NCBI GenBank assembly: GCA_001897835.1
Contig: MKUN01000024.1
Location: 25,847-89,846, forward strand
Length of the DNA stretch: 64,000 nt
Reading direction: 5' to 3'
Source: Bacteroidetes bacterium 46-16
GTDB taxonomy: Bacteria; Bacteroidota; Bacteroidia; Chitinophagales; Chitinophagaceae
This document shows, piece by piece, positions 42,799-52,520 of the stretch. How positions within the stretch are numbered: the stretch's first letter is position 1; each line of letters begins with the position of its first letter. The notes beneath the pieces were generated by a model, which did no database searches, was not told where the DNA came from, and was given only the letters and a program-made list of their open reading frames with translations. Position numbers and translations under genes: made by a program.

Positions 42799-45700
42799 TT
42801 AAATATGCTTCTCAGCCAAAATATCGTCTTTGCCTTTCGCTACGATCTCTTCCGTATTACGCACCTTCGCCAGGTAGTTCACGTTAGGCAGGGTGTGTAT
42901 GTCTTCAAGTACATAGAAGGTACGTTCTGCCTGCTCTTCGCGGCGTGTTTTGTACAATGCACTTGCTTTATCATTCATATTACCGAAAGTAATGGCATTG
43001 GTAGGGCATGACTGCTGGCATGCAGTGCGTGCTTCACCATCCATTACTGGGCGGTTCAGCTTCTTCGCTGCCAGTTTAGCATCCTGCAAACGCTGTACGC
43101 AGAAGCTGCACTTTTCCATCACACCACGGCTGCGCACGGTCACGTCCGGATTCAGCACCATACGCGTCAGGTCATCATTCATACCATCGCGGCGGTAGTC
43201 TTCATACAGGTTATCGTCAAAGCAATCCGCACCATTCCAGTCGAGCCAGTTAAAGCGGCGCACTTTGTAAGGACAGTTGTTTGCACAATATTTGGTACCG
43301 ATACAACGGTTATAAACCATTTGGTTGATCCCTTCGCTGCTGTGGTTGGTAGCATCCACCGGGCAAACGTTTTCACAAGGCGCATTGTCGCAGTGCTGGC
43401 ACAGCATCGGCTGGAACACGGTCTGTATGCTATCCGGGTCTGCAGGATTACCGCTGAAATAGCGGTCGATACGCAGCCAGTGCATTTCATGCACTTTCAA
43501 TACGTGTGTCTTACCTACTACCGATACGTTATTCTCGGCCTGGCAGGCTATGGTACATGCTCCGCAGCCTACACATGAGTTCAGGTCTATTGACATGCCC
43601 CAGTGTATGCCAGGGTGCTCGTATTGCGGGTAAAGTGTGCCGTTGATGCGGAAGTTCTTTTCCAGCTCTTCTGCACTCATCTCTTCCACCTTTTCTTCTG
43701 CACCTTCCTGCCATGGCAGGGCAACAAATTCTTTAAGTTCTTCCTTACGCTCTTTCAGCAATACCTCGGGATCTTTACTGAATTCCTCAAGCGTATATTC
43801 ACGCACTACGGGACGATGCTCGTAGCTATGGTGTGTTTGCGTAATGGCTACATCGTAGGTCTCATCGGTCTTTTCTATAGTAGCAGCATTGCTGTACTCA
43901 AAGGTCTGGCCGTTATATGTTGTATAAGGATAAGCATTCTTACCCCCTTTCTTGTTACCAGCCTCATCGCTGCTGGCGGCAGCCATACCTACTTTCTTAT
44001 CGCGTCCGTAACCTACCGCTACTGCTACTACATTGTTGTGCATACCGGGCACCACAACTATAGGCAGCATCAGGTCGGGCTGGCCCGCAACTTTTATGCG
44101 CGCCACATGCTTGGCAGTCACTACTTCGTTCTGGCCGGTAAGGTCAGCACCCAGTTGTTTTGCCCTTTCAGGCGATACACATGCGTAGTTATCCCAGGTA
44201 GCTTTGGTTATGGGGTCGGGCATTTCCTGCAGCCATGGGTTATTGCTCCATGCGCCACCGTGGCCTATACCTACTTTCTGGTACACTACCAGTTCTATAT
44301 CACTCGATTTCTTTGCCTGTATCTTAGCCATTGCATCGGCTACATTGCCTGCGAATGCAGCGCCGCCCATAGCCATCTCGCCCGAGGGCTCTACAATACC
44401 GATCTGCAATGCACGGTCAAAGTTTTCCTGGCTGCCCATTTTGGTCATCCAGTAGTTTTTCCAGTAGTCGCCATAGGTAGTAGTGGCGCCGGCCCACATC
44501 AGCAGGCTGTCCTGGAATGCGCGTGTTTTGAACAGGGGCGCTATACCAGGCTGCTGCAGGCTGAAGTAACCTGTTTTAGGTTCTGCATCGCCCCAGCTTT
44601 CCAGGTAGTTATGGTCAGGTGTTACAAATTTGCATTTCTGTGCCGTTTCATCCATGCGGTCGGCAAAGGAAACGGTCAGGGGCACTTTGGCCAGGCCTTC
44701 GGCAAATTTCTTGCTGTCGTGGTATTCATATACGGGGTTCACACCGTGTATCAGCACAGCGCCTACGCTGCCGGCATTCATAGCCTCTGTCAGCGCCACC
44801 ATGTCTGCATCTATACCTTGCCTGTAATTGCTGCTTACCGCCCAGTTTATCGTACTGCCGTTAGCACCTATTTTATCATTGATGGCGTTCACAACGGTCT
44901 GTACGGCCACATCATTACTGCCGCTTACCACCATACCATTACCTTTCTTCAGGTCGGCAGCTGCTTTCATAATGAGGCTGTTCAGCTTCGGGCTCATTGC
45001 AGGCTGTGTGCCATTTACTACTGCATTGTATAGGGCTACAGCCACAGCGCCCATTTCAGAGGGCTTGCAGGTAGCACGTTCGTCTGAGCTGGCACCGGTG
45101 ATGGTATGCATGGCTTCCACCTGGTAATGCTTCGACATTTTTGCATTCTTCGCGCTCACCCTGCGGCCTGCAGCATACTGCTTTGCAAACTCAGCGGGCG
45201 ACAACCATGTACCCAGGAAGTCAGCACCTATACTTACTATTGTCTGTGCTTTATCGAAATGGTATGAAGGCAGTGCACGCTTACCGTAGCTTGCCTCGTT
45301 GGCCAGCAGCATGCCCGAATAAGAGATGGGGTCGTACACCACATGCTTTGCATTCGGATATTTGGCTGTGAACTGGCTGATGATATCTTTTGTAGTAGGG
45401 CTGAGGATGGAACCTGTAAGCAGGTAAACCGGTTTTGAAGCATTGCCGGCAAGCATTTCCTGCACCTGGCGGTCTATCGCTTCATAAGTAGCTTCCTTAC
45501 CGTCGGCATGCGGGTGGCGCAGGCGGGCAGTATCATACAGGTTAAGCACCGAGCCCTGTACACGGGCCGATGTGGCACCGCGTGTTACTGAAGATAGCTC
45601 GTTACCCTCTATTTTTATCGGGCGGCCATCACGCGTTTTGATCACTACAGCACAATAGTCACCGCCATCATTGAATGTAGAAGCATAATAGTTGGGCACG

Positions 45701-45957
45701 CCGGGCACTATATCCTCAGGCTTTATAGCATAGGGTATAGCTTTGCGCACGGGCATCTCGCAGCTTGCAGCCAGTGTAGCTGCCAATGTGCTGAAGCCCA
45801 GGAACTTCAAAAAGTCGCGACGGGGGGTGGTTGCATTGAGCAGGCTTTCGCTCATATCAAACGCAAGCGGCTCATTGAATTCGTTTGCTAACTTTTCCTG
45901 GTTAGCAGCAGAGTCCTGCAGTTCCTCCAGCCCCTTCCAATATTGTTTCTGACCCAT
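42799..45957 (-). CDS. actB: alternative complex III subunit ActB (molybdopterin-oxidoreductase-like plus iron-sulfur domain)
   Basis: Iron-sulfur subunit of ACIII, 1052 residues. Near residues 44-67 a Tat-like signal (TPRRDFLKFLGFSTLAATLA) is followed by a lipobox Cys, the variant seen in this family. The first two thirds resemble a molybdopterin oxidoreductase that in ACIII carries no molybdenum cofactor. The C-terminal ferredoxin-like domain (about 790-990) has four Cys groups, CVGCGACTIAC, CQHCDNAPCENVCPVD, CIGTKYCANNCPYKV and CSFCVQRLQDAK with CQQSCP, for three [4Fe-4S] and one [3Fe-4S] cluster in characterised relatives. Confidence 0.95.
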   Translation of the reverse strand: MGQKQYWKGLEELQDSAANQEKLANEFNEPLAFDMSESLLNATTPRRDFLKFLGFSTLAATLAASCEMPVRKAIPYAIKPEDIVPGVPNYYASTFNDGGDYCAVVIKTRDGRPIKIEGNELSSVTRGATSARVQGSVLNLYDTARLRHPHADGKEATYEAIDRQVQEMLAGNASKPVYLLTGSILSPTTKDIISQFTAKYPNAKHVVYDPISYSGMLLANEASYGKRALPSYHFDKAQTIVSIGADFLGTWLSPAEFAKQYAAGRRVSAKNAKMSKHYQVEAMHTITGASSDERATCKPSEMGAVAVALYNAVVNGTQPAMSPKLNSLIMKAAADLKKGNGMVVSGSNDVAVQTVVNAINDKIGANGSTINWAVSSNYRQGIDADMVALTEAMNAGSVGAVLIHGVNPVYEYHDSKKFAEGLAKVPLTVSFADRMDETAQKCKFVTPDHNYLESWGDAEPKTGYFSLQQPGIAPLFKTRAFQDSLLMWAGATTTYGDYWKNYWMTKMGSQENFDRALQIGIVEPSGEMAMGGAAFAGNVADAMAKIQAKKSSDIELVVYQKVGIGHGGAWSNNPWLQEMPDPITKATWDNYACVSPERAKQLGADLTGQNEVVTAKHVARIKVAGQPDLMLPIVVVPGMHNNVVAVAVGYGRDKKVGMAAASSDEAGNKKGGKNAYPYTTYNGQTFEYSNAATIEKTDETYDVAITQTHHSYEHRPVVREYTLEEFSKDPEVLLKERKEELKEFVALPWQEGAEEKVEEMSAEELEKNFRINGTLYPQYEHPGIHWGMSIDLNSCVGCGACTIACQAENNVSVVGKTHVLKVHEMHWLRIDRYFSGNPADPDSIQTVFQPMLCQHCDNAPCENVCPVDATNHSSEGINQMVYNRCIGTKYCANNCPYKVRRFNWLDWNGADCFDDNLYEDYRRDGMNDDLTRMVLNPDVTVRSRGVMEKCSFCVQRLQDAKLAAKKLNRPVMDGEARTACQQSCPTNAITFGNMNDKASALYKTRREEQAERTFYVLEDIHTLPNVNYLAKVRNTEEIVAKGKDDILAEKHI

Positions 45958-46070
45958 ATTGTTCGATCCGGTATGTTTCCGAATAATTTTATTATAAAAA
46001 TTAACTCAATTAGTTTTTGCTCGTCCCTTTCCGTTCTGCTTAGCTAATTCCTGCCTGTGTATTATTACGA

Positions 46071-47327
46071 TTAATAGTGGCAACGCTGGCACTCAAGGCC
46101 GCCTATATCTTCTACGGTCACACCTGTGCGTTTACCTTCTTTGATCTCTTCGTGATATTTCTGGAATATGCTGTAATAGTCGTTGCTGGCAAACTGTACC
46201 TGTGTCTGTCGGTGGCAGTTTACGCACCAGCCCATCGACAGAGGCGCGAACTGGTAAACCTCGTCCATTTCCTGTATCGGGCCATGGCAGCGCTGGCACT
46301 GTATCTGGCCAACTTTTACGTGCTGTGAGTGGTTAAAGTAAACATGGTCGGGCAGGTTGTGGATCTTGGTCCACGCTATCGGCTTGGCCATGATATCGCC
46401 ATTGGCATCACGTTTGTAATCTTTCTTTTCAGGATCCCAGCCGGCATACTCATACAGTTTGTGTATCTCGGCAGTACCGTCTATATGCTGGCCTTCTGCA
46501 GTATATAAGGGGTGTTCTTTCTCACCTGTATATTCATTGATCTGCTTGTGGCAGTTCATACAGATATTGGGAGAAGGGATCATTGCCTGGCGGCTCTTCT
46601 CTGCGCCTGCGTGGCAGTAAAGACAGTTCACTTCGTTGATACCTACGTGTACCGCATGCGAGTAGAAGATAGGCTGGCGTGGCTGGTAGTTCTGCTGGCG
46701 GCCCATATTGATCGCCCCGTTCACCATCCAGTAACCTGCCGCTATGAATAATACGATAGCTACTACGGCAATTATGGTCTTATTGCGGTACAGCGGAATT
46801 TCCTTTTCGTTTGCTACGCCTTCTTTCTCATTGGCTGCGCGGCGCAGGGTGCGGTTGGCGCGCCACAATATAAGCACCAGCAGCAGCAGGGCCAGTGTTA
46901 TAATAGTATATAACCAGCCATTGCTTTCGGGCTGTGCTGTTTCACCACCTGCTACAGGAGTGGCAGCCGCCGGCGGCTCATAACTGTTCACATAAGATAA
47001 GATGGCGTCTATATCTTCTTTCGATAACTGCGGGAAAGCAGTCATCTGTGTCTTGTTCCACTTGTTGTAGAGATCGTTGGCGAATTTATCACCACTGGCT
47101 ATTACGGCCGATGAGTTGTGCACCCAGCCGTAAACCCAATCTTTACTTGGGAACGTTTTATCCACATTTTTAAGCGCAGGGCCTGTGGCATCTTTTATCG
47201 GGTTGTGACAACTCGCACAATTGGATTGGAAAAGAGCTTTACCGTCTGGTGCAGCAAGAGCTGAAAAATTGCTTATGAGGAGAACTGCAAATATAATAAA
47301 TGCATTCCGGGCAATTTTCCTGTACAT
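46071..47327 (-). CDS. actA: alternative complex III subunit ActA, hexaheme cytochrome c
   Basis: Multiheme cytochrome of ACIII, first gene of the operon. From ATG 47327 (MYRKIARNAFIIFAVLLISN) there are 418 residues with a signal peptide ending ALAA; a GTG seven codons upstream (47348) is an alternative. Six CXXCH sites are seen: CASCH (37-41) in an N-terminal monoheme domain, then a helix (about 145-160) and a second (about 190-210), and in the C-terminal pentaheme domain CLYCH, CMNCH, CQRCH, CVNCH and the very last CQRCHY. The extra monoheme domain goes beyond the classic pentaheme ActA. Confidence 0.93.
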   Translation of the reverse strand: MYRKIARNAFIIFAVLLISNFSALAAPDGKALFQSNCASCHNPIKDATGPALKNVDKTFPSKDWVYGWVHNSSAVIASGDKFANDLYNKWNKTQMTAFPQLSKEDIDAILSYVNSYEPPAAATPVAGGETAQPESNGWLYTIITLALLLLVLILWRANRTLRRAANEKEGVANEKEIPLYRNKTIIAVVAIVLFIAAGYWMVNGAINMGRQQNYQPRQPIFYSHAVHVGINEVNCLYCHAGAEKSRQAMIPSPNICMNCHKQINEYTGEKEHPLYTAEGQHIDGTAEIHKLYEYAGWDPEKKDYKRDANGDIMAKPIAWTKIHNLPDHVYFNHSQHVKVGQIQCQRCHGPIQEMDEVYQFAPLSMGWCVNCHRQTQVQFASNDYYSIFQKYHEEIKEGKRTGVTVEDIGGLECQRCHY

Positions 47328-47393
47328 CGGCTTATTAGATTCAGACACAGAAATAAAATTGAAAAATTAACTTACCTTTTTGACAAAGCAGGG

Positions 47394-47401
47394 CAAAACT
47401 A
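47394..47401 (-). promoter_or_regulatory. -7 element for the act/cta operon
   Basis: TAGTTTTG on the minus strand matches TAnnTTTG, 66 bases before ATG 47327. No clear -33 box. The rest of 47328-47592 is AT-rich without a gene. Confidence 0.42.
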
Positions 47402-47592
47402 CAACACAATGACGAAAGTTTATACACATTTTTGAAAAAATGTTCTTCAATACTGGCGCGGGTTTCAGGGTGTTTTTTCGTATGTTTTTTTTAATAATGT
47501 CATATTTTTGTCATCGAAATTTCTTCTTAAAAATCCTTGCGCTGTAACATTTTTTTCGCTAAAAAATTCCCAATATTGAAAATATATTATCC

Positions 47593-48381
47593 TCATATTG
47601 AACCCGTACGACCACCATCAACGGGTATGCTGGTGCCGTTTACATATGCAGCTGCCGGCGATGCGAGGAAGGCAACTACCGATGCGATCTCTTCAGGACG
47701 GCCAAATCTGCGGGCCGGTATCTCTTCCAGCATCTCTGCTTCTACAGCATCTTTTGCAGCCCCAGTTTTCGACACTTTATTATTTATTATGGCTTCAAGC
47801 CTGCCTGTTGCCGTAGCTCCGGGCAACACATTATTTACCGTGATGCCGAATTTCCCCAGCTCGTTGGCCATGGTTTTTGCCCACGATGCCACAGCTCCTC
47901 TTATGGTATTGGACACCCCCAGGTTCTTAAGCGGCACTTTTACCGATGTGGATATGATATTGATGATGCGCCCGTAGCCTGCGGTTTTCATACCCGGCAT
48001 CACTGCTGTCGCCAGGATGTGGTTACAGATAAGGTGTTGCTGGAAGGCCTGCAGGAACTGTTTGGGCTTCGCGTCCGCCACAGGGCCTGCCGCCGGGCCT
48101 CCGCTGTTATTCACCAGTATATCTATCGTATTGTCTTTTAAATATGCATTTACCGCCTGCTCTACTTGCGCCGATTGTGTAAAATCTGCCACAAGGTAGG
48201 CATGCTGCTGGCCTCCGGTGGTGTCCAGTGTAGCTACGGCATCTTTCAGCTTTTGCTCATCACGCGCTATCAGTACACATTTTGCCCCCAGCGATGCAAG
48301 GGCCTGTGCCGACGCCAGGCCAATGCCTTGTGTACTGCCGGCTACCAGTGCGGTCTTACCTTTTAAACTAATGGAAAGCAT
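47593..48381 (-). CDS. short-chain dehydrogenase/reductase-like protein with degenerate active site
   Basis: Rossmann-fold protein of 262 residues. The nucleotide-binding loop is AGSTQGIGLA (14-23; Ala where Thr is usual), with NNSGGPAAG at 91-99. The catalytic Ser is present (S144 in NIISTS), but the Tyr-x-x-x-Lys pair is replaced: at the expected spacing stand Ser157 and Arg161 (VSNTIRGAV). The end PVDGGRTGSI is normal for the family. A subgroup of SDR-like proteins related to ketoacyl reductases is known to lack the tetrad. It may therefore be non-catalytic or act differently. No operon partner. Confidence 0.85.
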   Translation of the reverse strand: MLSISLKGKTALVAGSTQGIGLASAQALASLGAKCVLIARDEQKLKDAVATLDTTGGQQHAYLVADFTQSAQVEQAVNAYLKDNTIDILVNNSGGPAAGPVADAKPKQFLQAFQQHLICNHILATAVMPGMKTAGYGRIINIISTSVKVPLKNLGVSNTIRGAVASWAKTMANELGKFGITVNNVLPGATATGRLEAIINNKVSKTGAAKDAVEAEMLEEIPARRFGRPEEIASVVAFLASPAAAYVNGTSIPVDGGRTGSI

Positions 48382-48463
48382 AGTTTATATTTTAACCGCT
48401 AATGTACGCTAAGCACTCCGAACCTTTAAATTGCTGCTCCGAAAAAAAGCCCTTATAATAGAA

Positions 48464-48488
48464 AATGCGGGCACACTATGCCCGCATT
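48464..48488 (-). terminator. hairpin downstream of the 63-residue gene
   Basis: Perfect stem AATGCGGGCA (48464-48473) and TGCCCGCATT (48479-48488), loop of 5. It lies 49 bases past the stop of the small minus-strand gene and is followed on that strand by TTTCTATTATAAGGGC; the U tract is interrupted, so termination is likely but not certain. Confidence 0.55.
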
Positions 48489-48537
48489 GGTGTTATATAT
48501 ATTTATATGATGGTGTATAGCCTTGTTGCTAATAGCC

Positions 48538-48729
48538 TTATGCACTAAGCCTGTGTCGCACAGGGAAGTCCAGCGCACGGAGCGTATGCTCAATATCGCG
48601 CTTCACGATACGGTTGTGGCTCAGCTTCATGGTAGCCGCTAACAGTGTTTTAAGATCTGCTTCCATGGGGTGCTGCAGTATTTTCCTTGCTTTTTCTTCT
48701 TTGAAGTATTGAATGGTTCTGCTTTTCAT
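48538..48729 (-). CDS. small hypothetical protein
   Basis: Frame of 63 residues from ATG 48729 (MKSRTIQYFKEEKARKILQH) to TAA 48538. Basic, predicted mostly helical, without signal peptide or membrane segment; the C-terminal half has TLLAATMKLSHNRIVKRDIE. I recognise no family. It is supported by a hairpin downstream and by not lying opposite another gene, and it fills the gap between the SDR and antiporter genes. An upstream in-frame TTG (48738) is a less likely start. Confidence 0.5.
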   Translation of the reverse strand: MKSRTIQYFKEEKARKILQHPMEADLKTLLAATMKLSHNRIVKRDIEHTLRALDFPVRHRLSA

Positions 48730-48855
48730 GATCTTCAATTTTTTCTGTTCACCCTAACAAATACAAACACCGTGCCACTCCTTTTATTAAACTGTGAACC
48801 AGCCTTTTTTCTAAAATTTATCATTATGTTTAACAGGGTTTTATAAATTGTCTGC

Positions 48856-50067
48856 ATGGGTATTCCCTCACATACTATTATCATATTGCTTAGCTGTGTA
48901 GTTATACTCAGCTACCTCTTCAACCTGATCAGCCGCAAAACGAATATACCTTCCGTATTGCTGCTTATTGCCACCGGCGTGGGCATACAATACAGCACGC
49001 GCTACTACGGGCTCGATCAGCTCGATGTAAGCAAACTGGTGAACATACTGGGTGCTGTGGGACTTATCATGATCATACTCGAGGCCGCCCTCGACCTTGA
49101 TGTGCACAAAGGCAAATACAAGCTGATAGGCAATTCTTTCTTCTCCGCGCTGTTTGTATTCATTATATCTGCACTCACCATTGGTTTCCTCATCATGAAG
49201 TGGCTGGATGAACCTTTTTCTAAAGCATTCCTCTATGCCGTGCCGCTCAGTATCATCAGTAGCGCCATCGTAATACCCAGTACTGCCAGCCTGCCGGAAT
49301 TCAAAAAAGAGTTCATCATTTATGAATCCTCTTTTTCCGATATCATCGGCATCCTGGTCTTCAATTACATGATCATGCAGAACCTGTTCAGCCTCAATAC
49401 CGCTTTTGCCTTTGCGGGCAATGTGGTGCTCGCCGTGCTTATCTCGCTGGTCTCGTCGCTGCTCATGCTCTACATATTGTCCAAAACGGAGGTCAACATC
49501 AAGTTCTTCCTGGTATTTGCCATCCTTTCCGTGGTCTATGCTTCGGGCGAACTCATCCATTTACCATCGCTCCTCATTGTGCTTGTTTTCGGCCTCGTGC
49601 TCAATAACAGCCCCAGGGTAATAAAGGGCCGCATGCTGCGACTGATACCTACCGACAACCTCGAAGGCATCCTCGATGTAATGAAATCGATAACTGCCGA
49701 AACATCATTCCTGATACGCACCTTTTTCTTTATCCTCTTTGGCTATACCATACAATTGCCTGTGCTGATATTACCCAGCGTGTGGGAGATAGGCACCTGT
49801 ATCGTGCTCATACTGTTGCTGGTAAGGTTCCTCTACCTGCGGATCATCCTGAGGGCCAATCTTTTCCCGGAGCTTTTCCTCATGCCCCGCGGCCTGGTTA
49901 CCATACTGCTGTTCTACAGCATACCGGCCGAAAAAAGCATGAGTAGTTTCAGCGAAGGGATATTATTCTTTGTAGTGGTCATCACCAGCCTGCTCATGAT
50001 CATAGGGCTGCTCTTCTTCAACAAGGAGAAATACAAATATTACGAGCGCGAGGATAAGTTCATTTAG
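48856..50067 (+). CDS. sodium/proton antiporter-like membrane protein (CPA superfamily)
   Basis: Integral membrane transporter of 403 residues with about 11-12 helices and short loops, in the Na+/H+ exchanger fold. Conserved points: RKTNIPSVLLLIATGVGIQY, VGLIMIILEAALDLDVHKG (helix 3, with the acidic residues), SSAIVIPSTASLPEF, and SSFSDIIGILVFN with an Asp where exchangers carry their ion-binding site. No RCK or cytoplasmic regulatory domain is attached. Ion specificity not determinable. The stop overlaps that of the convergent M28 peptidase gene by 4 bases. Confidence 0.85.
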   Translation: MGIPSHTIIILLSCVVILSYLFNLISRKTNIPSVLLLIATGVGIQYSTRYYGLDQLDVSKLVNILGAVGLIMIILEAALDLDVHKGKYKLIGNSFFSALFVFIISALTIGFLIMKWLDEPFSKAFLYAVPLSIISSAIVIPSTASLPEFKKEFIIYESSFSDIIGILVFNYMIMQNLFSLNTAFAFAGNVVLAVLISLVSSLLMLYILSKTEVNIKFFLVFAILSVVYASGELIHLPSLLIVLVFGLVLNNSPRVIKGRMLRLIPTDNLEGILDVMKSITAETSFLIRTFFFILFGYTIQLPVLILPSVWEIGTCIVLILLLVRFLYLRIILRANLFPELFLMPRGLVTILLFYSIPAEKSMSSFSEGILFFVVVITSLLMIIGLLFFNKEKYKYYEREDKFI

Positions 50068-51629
50068 CTTTTCTTTTTTACGGATATTGGTTTACGCGGC
50101 AGCTTTTCATCGCGCATGGCCGTGTTATACACAAAGGCCGCCATAATGATAGAGGCCTGCTCCAGGTCACTGCTGTTCGCACGGTCATAGCTGTCCATAT
50201 TGGTATGGTGTGTGCGTGTGCCATACTCCAGCGGGTCTTGTATGAACTGGAAACCCGGTATGCCTATGGCATCGAACGAGAGGTGGTCCGTTCCACCCGT
50301 ATTACGTATCGTTATAGTGCCCGCTCCCAGGTCTTTGAAGGGTGCGAACCACGACTCGAAGGTGGGCCTTACCATATCATTATCCTGCAGGTATATACCG
50401 CGTATCTTGCCTGCACCATTATCCAGGTTATAGTAGGCCGATACCTTTTCGTATTCAGGCTTGAAGTTCATACTGTCTTTCTCCCCAAAGTGGTTCTTCA
50501 CATATCCGTGTGAGCCCAGCAAACCCTGCTCTTCACCGCTCCACAGCACTATGCGTATCGTTCTTCTTGGTTTTACATCCAGCGCTTTCAGTATGCGCAC
50601 AGCCTCCATGGCCACGGCCACACCCGTACCATTATCGGTTGCCCCGGTAGCTGCATGCCATGAGTCCATATGGCCGCCCAGCATTACCAGTTCACTTTTC
50701 AGGTTCTTATCCGTGCCGGGTATCTCCGCCACCACGTTATTCTCTATAGAGTCGCTGAAATATTGCGTCTTCGTTTCCATTTCCACCGATACGGTTTTGC
50801 CTGCATCCAGCAGTCTTATCATTCGCGCTACATGTTCTCTCGCCATTTCCAGCTCGGGCAATACGGGTTTTGCATCCATGCTCCGTGGTGCCCCGTTGGT
50901 CGTGAACACTGTGCCCATTGAGCCGCCCCGGCCTGTCGTTATCACCGCCAGTGCATGCTCCGATAGTAGGAAGGAGTCACGCTTGTTGTAAAAGGCTATG
51001 ACCGATGCCCGGTTACGCTTCGGGTCCGACTTTTGCTGGCTGATCACATCATCGCCCAGGTGCGGGTCCAGGTCCATTTGTTCCAGTTCCTCATCACTAA
51101 GGCGTTTGCCATCGGGCTTAAAGTTCACTTTCGTGTTATTATCCGCAGCAGGTTGCAGCAGCACTATCTTTCCGGACAGCTTGCCCATATATTGCGCCAT
51201 ATCCTCCTCGTCATCTATTTTCACGGCGGTAACATTCGCTTTCACCAGGCCATTTGTTCCCGGCGTCCATGCCTTGGGTATCGCTATCAGTTGCTGGTAA
51301 TAGGGGGCCGTCATGGCCACATAACACTTCTCTACTTCCCAGCCCCTGCCAAAACTGCCCCAGGGTTCTATGGCTGCATTCACCAATCCCCAGTCACTAA
51401 GCTGCTGCTTTGCCCATTGTTCGGCATGCTTCATTCCCGGCGATCCGGTTAGCCTTGGCCCGTTCACATCCGTAAGCTGGAACAGTGTTTCCATTACCTG
51501 TGAGTTATTGAAGCCTTCATGCCTGATGCGGGACATCATTAACGGATCGGGCTCATCGTTATGGCCTTGCGCAACAGCCGCAATACAAAATGCGAACAAG
51601 GGCAGGCAGGCTGCCAATATTTTTTTCAT
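50064..51629 (-). CDS. secreted M28-family zinc metallopeptidase
   Basis: Exported aminopeptidase or carboxypeptidase of 521 residues. Signal peptide MKKILAACLPLFAFCIAAVA. An inserted protease-associated (PA) domain lies at about 130-265. The di-zinc site is complete: His and Asp in LGGHMDSWHAATGATDNGTG, Glu pair in WSGEEQGLLGS, Asp in YYNLDNGAGK and His in TGGTDHLSFDAIG. It probably digests peptides in the periplasm or at the surface; preference unknown. Single gene. Confidence 0.93.
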   Translation of the reverse strand: MKKILAACLPLFAFCIAAVAQGHNDEPDPLMMSRIRHEGFNNSQVMETLFQLTDVNGPRLTGSPGMKHAEQWAKQQLSDWGLVNAAIEPWGSFGRGWEVEKCYVAMTAPYYQQLIAIPKAWTPGTNGLVKANVTAVKIDDEEDMAQYMGKLSGKIVLLQPAADNNTKVNFKPDGKRLSDEELEQMDLDPHLGDDVISQQKSDPKRNRASVIAFYNKRDSFLLSEHALAVITTGRGGSMGTVFTTNGAPRSMDAKPVLPELEMAREHVARMIRLLDAGKTVSVEMETKTQYFSDSIENNVVAEIPGTDKNLKSELVMLGGHMDSWHAATGATDNGTGVAVAMEAVRILKALDVKPRRTIRIVLWSGEEQGLLGSHGYVKNHFGEKDSMNFKPEYEKVSAYYNLDNGAGKIRGIYLQDNDMVRPTFESWFAPFKDLGAGTITIRNTGGTDHLSFDAIGIPGFQFIQDPLEYGTRTHHTNMDSYDRANSSDLEQASIIMAAFVYNTAMRDEKLPRKPISVKKKS

Positions 51630-51729
51630 CCTTTATGATTATATGCTAACAAGATAAAAAGTAAGGCCTTTGTTTGCAAATAATACATACTTAATGGTAA
51701 TTTACAATCCTGCAAAGTATTTTTACATC

Positions 51730-52509
51730 ATGACTGTCACAGTTTTATTCCATAAAGAAAATGGTGTGGGCTACATCACACTGAACCGACCCGAAAAATA
51801 TAACAGCTTCAACCGCGATATGGCTATGTGCCTGCAGGAGCACCTTGATGATTGCGAGCGGGATGAAGAGATACGCTGTATCTATGTTACCGGTGCGGGC
51901 AAAGGCTTTTGCGCCGGGCAGGACCTCGCTGAGGCTTCAGACCCCTCGAATGTGGATTTTGAAAAAATTGTGCGCGAACATTACAACCCGGTCATCAGGC
52001 GCTTCAGGAACATTGAGAAACCCATTATTGCTGCGGTCAATGGTGTTGCTGCAGGCGCGGGGGCCAATCTTGCACTGGCCTGCGATATAGTTGTAGCCAC
52101 CGAAAGCGCATCTTTCATACAGGCCTTCAGCAAAATAGGTTTGATACCCGACAGCGGGGGCACCTTCTTCCTGCCACGCCTTATAGGCATGCAGCGCGCT
52201 GCTGCCCTCATGATGACAGCCGATAAAGTAATGGCCGCTGAAGCTGCTGCCATGGGTATGATATACAAATGCTTCCCCGATGACAGCTTTGAGGCCGAGA
52301 GTAAAAAAATGGCTGCCTACCTGGCGCAAATGCCCACCAAAGGTATTGGCCTTACCAAGCGCCTGCTCAACCACACTTACGATCACACCCTGGAAGAGCA
52401 ACTGGAAATGGAAAAGGATGTACAGGTAGAAGCCGGGCAGAGCGAAGACTTTAAAGAAGGGGTGCTGGCATTCCTGGAAAAAAGAAAACCAATTTTTAAA
52501 GGCAAATAA
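51730..52509 (+). CDS. enoyl-CoA hydratase/isomerase (PaaG-like)
   Basis: Crotonase-fold enzyme of 259 residues from ATG 51730 (MTVTVLFHKENGVGYITLNR); the frame upstream to 51670 lacks family similarity. The oxyanion hole is formed by GAGKGFCAGQDLAE and NGVAAGAGANLALACDI. SKIGLIPDSGGTFFLPRLIG has an Asp in place of one hydratase Glu, as in the ring-opening isomerase PaaG of phenylacetate catabolism and related enzymes. No paa genes are nearby; a general fatty-acid hydratase role remains possible. Confidence 0.88.
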   Translation: MTVTVLFHKENGVGYITLNRPEKYNSFNRDMAMCLQEHLDDCERDEEIRCIYVTGAGKGFCAGQDLAEASDPSNVDFEKIVREHYNPVIRRFRNIEKPIIAAVNGVAAGAGANLALACDIVVATESASFIQAFSKIGLIPDSGGTFFLPRLIGMQRAAALMMTADKVMAAEAAAMGMIYKCFPDDSFEAESKKMAAYLAQMPTKGIGLTKRLLNHTYDHTLEEQLEMEKDVQVEAGQSEDFKEGVLAFLEKRKPIFKGK

Positions 52510-52520
52510 ATAATTGAAGC

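Noticed and set aside
43603..45033. A 476-codon open frame opposite actB
   Set aside because: Fully antisense to a well-supported gene; composition rich in Cys, His and Tyr as expected for a reverse-frame shadow, and no recognisable domain.
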